Source: Plotosus lineatus
Taxonomy: Eukaryota > Chordata > Actinopteri > Siluriformes > Plotosidae
NCBI GenBank assembly: GCA_024760905.1
Contig: CM045731.1
Coordinates: forward strand, 54,952,501 to 55,016,500
DNA: 64,000 nt
Reading direction: 5' to 3'
Shown here: positions 57,695 through 64,000 of the stretch, in pieces
Numbering within the stretch: position 1 is the stretch's first letter
Layout of the letters: every line of letters starts with the position of its first letter
The notes under the pieces: model-generated
The model's input: only the letters and a program-made list of their open reading frames with translations
Told to the model about the DNA's origin: nothing
Databases searched by the model: none
Position numbers and translations under genes: made by a program

Positions 57695-58027
57695 TGATCC
57701 CCTCGTGACGGTAATTTGACCTAATTTTATGGCTGAAATGAATGTTTAAAGTTGTAGTCTGTAATTAAATTCCGCTTAAAGCCGATATCTTCAGTAATCT
57801 TTCTCTTGTGTATAAATGCAATTACATTATAATTACATTAATATGAATACAGTAGCATGAAAAAAAGTCAGTAGAGCAGTACATGGGCAGATGTTGATGT
57901 GTGGAAACAGCTGGATGGTGTGAGAGGAATTTTTTTTGTCGTAAGTTGTTCAAGCTAGTGTTATGAAACATCACTTCATTCATTTATTTCTTTTTCTAAA
58001 TAATAAAAACGTTGTCAATATCGTCTA
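57352..58027 (+). other. Predicted first intron of slc34a2
   Basis: AT-rich; includes poly(A) and (AT)n at 57600-57692. No other feature seen. Confidence 0.45.
57600..57692. repeat. Poly(A)/(AT)n tract
   Basis: About 22 A followed by AT repeats. Confidence 0.95.
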
Positions 58028-58035
58028 GGCAGGCA

Positions 58036-58090
58036 ATGGCTCCTCGGCCAGAGATCGGAAACGACCCTTCAGTCTCACCTTCCGATGTTG
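58036..58090 (+). CDS. slc34a2: slc34a2 first coding exon
   Basis: ATG in GCAATGG context, [18 protein letters not shown] plus one base, donor GTACGT. This is the cytoplasmic N-terminus. Confidence 0.85.
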
Positions 58091-61000
58091 GTACGTCTCC
58101 TTTTATTGGTGCCTTTTTTGTCTTCTTCAACTTTTCCTCACCCACAAGCAATGTGTTATTTCTATTTATATATTTGTTTGTTTGCTTGCTTTGTTTTTTC
58201 AAACAGACCCGAACTTATCCAAAAATGCAGTGGTGCTTCCAGCGTATTCCACTATGGCGCTTGTGGATCCTGAGCCAAACGACCCATGGGACCTTCCTGA
58301 GCTCCAGAACATGGGGCCCAAATGGAAAGGTGAGCTGTCATCCCTGGTTGTGATGCGTGGCAGTGTCCAAAATGGGTCATGTGTACTAAGGAATGCTGAT
58401 GTCTGGTTCTTCTGTGCAGAACTGGACACAAAGGGTAAAGTCCTCCGTATTGTGATCACCATCGGAAAGGGCATCCTCTTGATTGGACTCCTTTACATGT
58501 TCGTTTGCTCCCTGGATGTTCTGAGTTCAGCATTTCAACTTGTTGGTGGTAGGTAACAAGAAATGCTTTAATGAAATGTGTGAAATGTTTTATTATTATC
58601 AGCTTTATATTAAAGACTTGCAGGTTCATGTGGGACTCCGATAAATTCATGATTTTACAGCTTGTGCCTTTCTATGTACTCTGATTATAAATGGTGAGAT
58701 AAATGAGTAAAGTGTTGACTTGCTCTTATTTTTTGATTGGCTGAAAAGTGCAGGTGTCTGAGCAGAGGTGACATTCCAACATGTCATGTGTTTTTCTTTC
58801 ATTGTTTTTTAATAGGAAAAGCAGCTGGAGATATTTTTAAAGACAGTGAGGTGCTGTCCAACCCTGTGGCAGGACTCGTGATTGGTGTACTGGTGACGGT
58901 GTTGGTTCAGAGCTCCAGCACTTCTTCGTCCATCGTGGTCAGCATGGTGTCGGCTGGATGTGAGTGCACTGCTTTAGTTCAGTTCATTTTCTGTAAACGC
59001 TTCATCCTAGTTAGAGTCGTGGGGAAGCTGATGCCCATCCCAGTCAACTTTGGGTGAGGGCAGAGTACACCCTGAACAGCTCGCCAGGTCATCGTAGGGC
59101 GGAAACACGCTGACGGCTTTACAGCCCACGGTTATTAAGTCTCCCGATTCAATCGGGAGTCTCCCGATTTAAAAGCATAAATCCAATCTCCCGCCAGGAT
59201 ATTAATTTCTCCCGATTTCCAGACAACCTCCCGAAAAAAAAAAGTCACAGTTTGAACACACTGTAGAATTTTTAAGTCTTAATCTTCTGCATATTGCACT
59301 TTGGAGACACCGTAGAAATGTATAGCCAGTCTCTATCTTCCGTTTGTTTATGCACACACGAGTTGGCAGTTCACTGATACAGGCTAGCTACTTCAAGTCA
59401 CGTGATCATTCAGTGCCGTGCAGTTCAAAAACAGAAATGTCATGTCAGAGGAAGCAGGCAGCTTGGATGACAACACACTGAATAGATTTTATGAAAGTGT
59501 GGAAAGATTTTATATTTGTGTAGTGAACAAAATGATTTCAAAATTCCCTTTCAATGAAACAATTCTTGAAGACTTGAACTTTCTCAACCCTAAAGTAGCA
59601 GTGAAAAAGATGAACAATGATGCTATTGTGAGATGAGCAAAGAGATTTAAGATAGTGAAGGGTGTGGAAGAAGATAAGATGGTTAAGGAATTACAGGATT
59701 TTCAATTAATGCGTGAAAATGAAATGCCAGTGTTCAGAGAAAAGATGAGGTGTGATGAGTGGTGGCATCAAGTGATGCCAATGTCAACTGTGATGGGAGT
59801 GAAGAGATTTCCTCTTTTCACAAAACTGTTGCAGGCAGTGCTGACTATACCAAACAGCAGTTGTGACAGTGAAAGGGTATTTTCTATTGTAAAGAAAATC
59901 CACACTGATGCCAGGTCAGAATTGATCAATGAAACTGTTTGTGCCCTCTTGGCTACAAAATTGAACTCAGACTTTGTTTGTTACAAATGCCATCCAAGTC
60001 CTGAACTTTGTAAAATTGGAAAGCAAGCAACATACAAGTATGTGCAGGAACATACCTAAACATCTGATGTAATTATTAAGCAAGCAGCATTAGTATATGT
60101 CACAATATTTTTAAACAGTTGTTACCTTTTTTATCAGCTGATTCATAAAACTGTATACATCCATGAATAAATAAAAAAAAAACTTGTTTATTGAGCAATG
60201 TTCCTTTATAAAAAAATATGTATCAATTCTTGGGGCCACAGCCCGGCCGCGCAGGGGGTGCGGTGTCTCTGGTGAAAATTCTCTCTATTTCAAAATGTTG
60301 AAACTTAATAAGTATGACAGCCTACTCTTGTCGAAAGTCAGCAATGGTTTTTTACATGCCTCACACCATAGACTGTGAAATTCTGTACATAGCCGGCCAT
60401 GGCCTTTAGTAAATACTGAGTTGAAGTCAAATTCTGTGCAAATAGATCAAGGGCTGGGATTGCACTGTACAGACCGAGCAGACAGAGTATTCTATTATAT
60501 GGCATTTTAAAAAGGTAGACATTCCTATTTCACTTAAAGCGCTATTTTTTACCACTTCTGAACAAGATGCCTTTGTACAGTCCTTGATACAGTAGCTTTT
60601 GGTTTGTTTCCCTTACTGTTATACTTACAAGTTTTCAGACAAGCAGGAAGTACTTTGGAATTCCTACTCCTTTTTTTTCCCTGTTGCCCCCTTCTGTTCA
60701 AGGATTGTTAAATGCTTCTATGGAAATTCTACCTAATAGCTGATATGCTGGTCAGATTCACCCCAAGCCCATGCATGCTCTATTCCCCCCACATCAACCA
60801 ATCAGATTGTGTATACTGTTGTTGCCATACAATAACATTTACTATACATAAAGCCGTGACGCTTTGAGGTGGATGGTCTTGAATATAATTTTTCTTCTTT
60901 TTTACAGTACTGGAAGTACAGTCAGCAGTGCCTGTCATTATGGGCGCCAACATTGGTACATCCATCACGAACACCATTGTGGCCGTGATGCAGTCAGCCG

Positions 61001-62210
61001 ACCGTAACGAGTTCCGTAGGTAAGCATTTTAACTGTAAAACATCGGGATAGAAAACTTTTACTGATACTTGGCAACCCAAATGTAACATCCTTAAACCAA
61101 TTAATTCATATTCAAAGTATTGAGCTTTGTATAAGATCATGTGTCATGTTTCAACAGCCATATTTATTTCAAATTGTGAATAATCTACAAGCATGTCCCA
61201 TCAAATAATTTACATTTTTTTTTAAATAGTTGAATGTGTTTTTCTTTCTGTGTGTCCCAGGGCATTTGCTGGAGCCACTGTGCATGATTTTTTTAACTGG
61301 CTGTCTGTGTTGATATTGCTGCCTCTGGAAGCGGCAACCGGCGTCTTGTACAAGCTCACAAAGCTCATCATTGACTCTTTCCACCTGCAGACAGGCAAGG
61401 ACGCCCCGGACTTGCTGAAAGTCATCACTAACCCGCTCACCAAGAACATAATCACAGTAAATAAACACATACATTCATACATACATAAAGAGCGACACTT
61501 TGGTGAAGTGGTTAGCATGTCCACCTTACAGCAAGAAGGTTCTGAGTTTGAGACCCAGGCTGGGCGCTTCTGTGTGCAGGTTGCATGTTTTCTCTGTGCC
61601 TGTGTGGGTTTCTCTCAGGTTCGCTGGCTTCCTCCCCCAGTCCAAACACATGCACATTCAGAATTTGTATTTGAAGTTTGCATGTTTTCTCCATACTTGA
61701 GAGGGTTTCCTCTCTCCAAAGTTTAGAGATATGCACATTAGGCTCATTGTCTGTTCCAGCTTGCCCCAAGTCTGACTGTGTGTATGAGTGATGGTGTGTG
61801 TTACTCTGTGATGAACTGGCAAGCTCTCTAGGATGCAACTTTACCTAGAGAAGGCTGAGTTAGGCTCCAGCTTCCACGCAACCCTAGTAGAATTAAACAG
61901 TTTGGATAATGAATGAACAGAACTATCACACTGAAGCACAGAGTTTCTCAGGTTTTGGTTTGGAAGCCCAGTTGAGATTTAAAAGAATGGCCTGGAATAC
62001 ATAGCTTGGTCTCAAATTATCCCACCGAGCCTATCAGTGAAATCAAATCCATCTGAATGTCCATTCTGGAATGTTGCTGTTTTTCCACCAACACGATGAC
62101 TTCTAGATTCTGATTTAGTAACTGATCTCATTCTGCAAATGACATAAACTCTGTGTTTTCTGCCCACATTATAGCAAAATAACAGCTCTGTAGTTTTACT
62201 CTTGTGACTC

Positions 62211-62271
<61 letters not shown>

Positions 62272-62798
62272 AGCTGGACAGTTCTGTGATCAGTGGTATA
62301 GCCACTGGTGATGCCAGTGCTCGTAACAAAAGCTTAATCAAGATATGGTGCAAAAAGCAAACAGTCACGGTAAGGATTGGGAAAGTTAGCAAACATGCCA
62401 TCTTAAGCTATCCCCTTGTTTGATTTCCTGCACATTTCTAGTGAGGAAAAAAGTGGAAGATGGAGACAGAAGAATTTAAAGCCTGACCGGAATTAATGAT
62501 TCACAGCCTTTATGTGCCAATCAAAGGTGTTTAAACAGCGTGGAGATAAATACAACCTGTTAATAGCACACACTTTAGCACTGACTGCAAACATTGTGCA
62601 CATATTTTGTACTTGGCAGTCTGCTTGGAATCATATCATGCAGACTGACATGTTTTATTATTTTGATGGTATTTAAGGAGCTGTTAAATGTCACCACTTC
62701 CCAAGAAAACTGTACAGATGTTGTCCACTGCTGGGTTGATGAAAATGGACAGTATTGGACAGAGAAGAACGTAACACAGACCTTCAACATAGAGCGAT
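58036..62798 (+). CDS. slc34a2: Sodium-dependent phosphate cotransporter 2B (NaPi-IIb), 5' half, 8 coding exons, runs off the window
   Basis: Joined exons: 58036-58090, 58207-58329, 58420-58548, 58816-58959, 60908-61019, 61261-61456, 62274-62369, 62678-62798 (about 325 residues of a family size near 630-690). Electrogenic Na+/HPO4 2- uptake at the apical membrane of intestinal and other epithelia. Diagnostic strings are [18 protein letters not shown], the first inverted-repeat motif [47 protein letters not shown], and the start of the large glycosylated extracellular loop with several N-x-S/T sites (NKS, NVT, NCT, NVT). Asp in ATVHDFF is the position associated with electrogenic members; NaPi-IIc has Gly there (family knowledge). 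The N-terminus MAPRPEIG resembles tetrapod SLC34A2. The second QSSS repeat and C-terminus are not in the window. Confidence 0.93.
58207..58329 (+). CDS. slc34a2: slc34a2 coding exon 2
   Basis: Acceptor TTTTCAAACAG. Encodes [20 protein letters not shown]... [10 protein letters not shown]... KWK, the N-terminal cytoplasmic segment whose LPxYST and DPW motifs are conserved in NaPi-IIb. Donor GTGAGC, phase 1. Confidence 0.92.
58420..58548 (+). CDS. slc34a2: slc34a2 coding exon 3: first membrane segment
   Basis: [18 protein letters not shown] then the hydrophobic run [17 protein letters not shown] and SSAFQLVGG. Acceptor CTGTGCAG; donor GTAGGT. Confidence 0.94.
58816..58959 (+). CDS. slc34a2: slc34a2 coding exon 4: first QSSS motif
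   Basis: [30 protein letters not shown] and [13 protein letters not shown]. The QSSS motif is part of the inverted repeat forming the substrate site. Donor GTGAGT, phase 1. Confidence 0.95.
59127..60314 (+). mobile_element. hAT transposon remnant in slc34a2 intron 4
   Basis: 1,188 bp between TTACAGCC (59119-59126) and TGACAGCC (60315-60322), an 8-bp duplication with one change. Both ends share TTATTAAG in inverted orientation. Just inside the left end, TCTCCCGATT is repeated and partly inverted. Confidence 0.85.
59418..60059 (+). pseudogene. hAT transposase C-terminal part, one stop codon
   Basis: A single reading frame from 59418 to 60059 is broken only by TGA at 59634-59636. It ends with the hAT dimerisation domain: [57 protein letters not shown]. 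The N-terminal zinc finger and first catalytic residues are absent. Confidence 0.85.
60908..61019 (+). CDS. slc34a2: slc34a2 coding exon 5
   Basis: [37 protein letters not shown], with the Arg codon split by the intron. Acceptor TTTTTTACAG; donor GTAAGC. Lies beyond an intron enlarged by a SINE and a hAT insertion. Confidence 0.95.
61261..61456 (+). CDS. slc34a2: slc34a2 coding exon 6
   Basis: [52 protein letters not shown]. Contains a membrane segment and the start of the large extracellular loop. Acceptor GTGTCCCAG; donor GTAAAT, phase 0. Confidence 0.95.
61487..61915 (+). repeat. SINE family 2 copy with internal duplication, slc34a2 intron 6
   Basis: GAAGTGGTTAGCATGTCCAC head, GAGTTTGAGACCCAGG Box B, body duplicated (TTGCATGTTTTCTC ... 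CACATGCACATT and again TTTGCATGTTTTCTCC ... ATGCACATTAG), end GAATTAAACAGTTTGGA. Confidence 0.75.
62213..62270 (+). repeat. (TC)n microsatellite serving as exon 7 polypyrimidine tract of slc34a2
   Basis: About 58 bp of pure TC ending directly in TTCAG|exon 7. Confidence 0.95.
62274..62369 (+). CDS. slc34a2: slc34a2 coding exon 7
   Basis: [20 protein letters not shown] then [15 protein letters not shown] is a glycosylation sequon. The acceptor TTCAG follows a ~58-nt (TC)n microsatellite. Donor GTAAGG, phase 0. Confidence 0.93.
62678..62798 (+). CDS. slc34a2: slc34a2 coding exon 8 (last one in the window)
   Basis: [39 protein letters not shown] then R and a split Cys codon; donor GTGAGT. This is the cysteine- and N-glycan-rich extracellular loop, divergent between species. 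The start could be three bases later (a second in-frame AG). Confidence 0.88.
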
Positions 62799-63179
62799 GT
62801 GAGTGACTCTTCCATTGTGGGATAACTGACCAACAGAGGTCTGTCTTTCCCACTTACTTCTGTGTGCATACTTCAAACCATTAGACCACGACTACCGGTA
62901 ACTATGGCCCCATTAGGACAATGGCGTTCTTTCAGTGGCGTATGATTCGGCACACATCTTCCCATCTTCCCCTCCCTTTTACTCTACTCTTACATGCTCA
63001 ATGGGGCTATTCTTCTCTCTGAGCAGAACTACCTGAGGCTACCAAAACCAGACAAAAAAGGTGCAGCCAAATAAAGAACTTGGGGTCAGGAATTGTGTTT
63101 GGAATTGACAGATACGAAGCAGTTTGTATGATTGAAGTAGGATTTATTTATTTCCTGTGTACGATCATCTTTACCAAAT

Positions 63180-63510
63180 AGTATGGTAGCATAGTCGTTA
63201 GTGTCTGCCTCACAAGAAGAAGATCCTGTGTTCGAGTCCAGAGATCAGTGAGGGTGTTCCTTAGAGACATTTAAAAGTTCTCAATGTCCTTACCTGGGTT
63301 TCTTATAGGCACCCCAGTTTCCCCATATAGTCCAAAGACATGTACATTTAGGCTAATTGGCTGTTCCAAATTGCCCCTAGGTATGAGTGTGAGTATGAAT
63401 GGTTGCATGTATGTTGGCTTGTGATGGACTGGCAAGCTGTTCAGCTGGTGTTGGCTGGGAAAAGTTCCAGTCTCTTCAAGACCCCAATGAATCAGTAGGA
63501 TAAATCAGTT
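63180..63510 (+). repeat. SINE family 2 copy, slc34a2 intron
   Basis: TATGGTAGCATAGTCGTTAG head, GTTCGAGTCC Box B, TCCAAAGACATGTACATTTA, GCAAGCTGTTCAGC. Confidence 0.78.
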
Positions 63511-63544
63511 TCATAAATTAAATAAAATGGAAAAGTGCCTGGAG

Positions 63545-63890
63545 ATGGGGGCAGAGTGGTGTATGTAGTGTTTAGCAGTCTTGCTCAATAGCAAGAAGTT
63601 CCTGAGCTCAAGCCCTGTATTCAGCGAAGGCATTTCTGTGTGGTGTTTGCGTGTTGTCACTGTTTGTAGAGGGTTTTTTTTTTCTGGGAACCATGGTTTC
63701 CTCCCACAGAGCAATGACATGCCCATTAAACTAATTGACTGTTCCAAATTGCACCATAAATTTAAATGTGAATGTGAGTCGTTGATTGCCTAACTGGCCC
63801 TACAATGGTCTGGCAAGTTGTTCAGCGTGTACCCTGCCTTTCACCCAGAGTCAGCTTTCCTGTGACCCTGGACAGAATAAATGAATGAAT
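63545..63890 (+). repeat. SINE family 2 copy, slc34a2 intron
   Basis: GGGGGCAGAGTGGTGTATGT head, GAGCTCAAGCCC Box B remnant, TTTCCTCCCACAGAGCAATG, GAATAAATGAATGAATAG end. Confidence 0.75.
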
Positions 63891-64000
63891 AGTGATGGCT
63901 GTGAAACCACTCAAAGAAATTGTTCGTTGTTTCATCATCCTTGATTTGCTACCACCAAATGATCACTGGGTAGCCATATATTGGTAGAAATTTGGCTGAA

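Larger units (their letters stand above)
58985..60400 (-). mobile_element. SINE family 1 (L2-like tail) split by a hAT element, slc34a2 intron 4
   Basis: Left part 58985-59126 (TTTTCTGTAAACGCTTCATC, CACCCTGAACAGCTCGCCAG, GCTGACGGCTTTACAGCC), right part 60315-60400 (GACAGCCTACTCTTGTCGAA, AGTCAGCAATGG). Confidence 0.85.

Overview
This is eukaryotic, almost certainly teleost fish, genomic DNA. It holds two intron-containing genes that match vertebrate families exon by exon, GT-AG introns, dense CA/TG, CT, AT and GGAT microsatellites, and several fish-type transposons and tRNA-derived SINEs. Most long open frames are not host genes. They are fragments of LINEs and DNA transposons, or chance frames through microsatellites.

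Layout. 1-2.0 kb is repeat (RTE-type LINE tail, Tigger-like ends, an inverted pair of another repeat). 2-13.3 kb is mainly non-coding, with SINEs, a foldback hAT MITE and an 803-bp hAT element, plus two repeat-poor blocks that look like candidate conserved elements. 13.34-25.6 kb (+) is a complete eight-exon pancreatic elastase-3-like serine protease gene (ela3l/CELA3 family; 272 codons). It has a TATA box, all three catalytic residues and a poly(A) signal, and its introns are loaded with a Tc1 element, a Tigger-like element, a second LINE family and SINEs. 25.6-57.2 kb has no supported host gene. It carries a degenerate ~80-bp minisatellite, four RTE-type LINE copies all on the minus strand (two full length with target-site duplications), a Rex1/L2-type LINE fragment, hAT MITEs and long microsatellites. 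57.2-64.0 kb (+) is the 5' half of slc34a2 (NaPi-IIb sodium-phosphate cotransporter): a predicted promoter and non-coding exon, then eight coding exons running to about residue 325. The rest lies beyond the window.

The two genes are on the same strand and both belong to digestive or absorptive epithelia (pancreatic protease; intestinal phosphate uptake). Nothing in the sequence shows that they are co-regulated.

The most unusual material is in the mobile elements. One tRNA-headed SINE core is joined to three different 3' tails. One of those tails is built from both the 5' and the 3' ends of the resident RTE-type LINE, the way ruminant Bov-tA relates to BovB. Several nested insertions can be read base by base because their target-site duplications survive. 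Names rest on motif recognition and memory of the families; no search was run.
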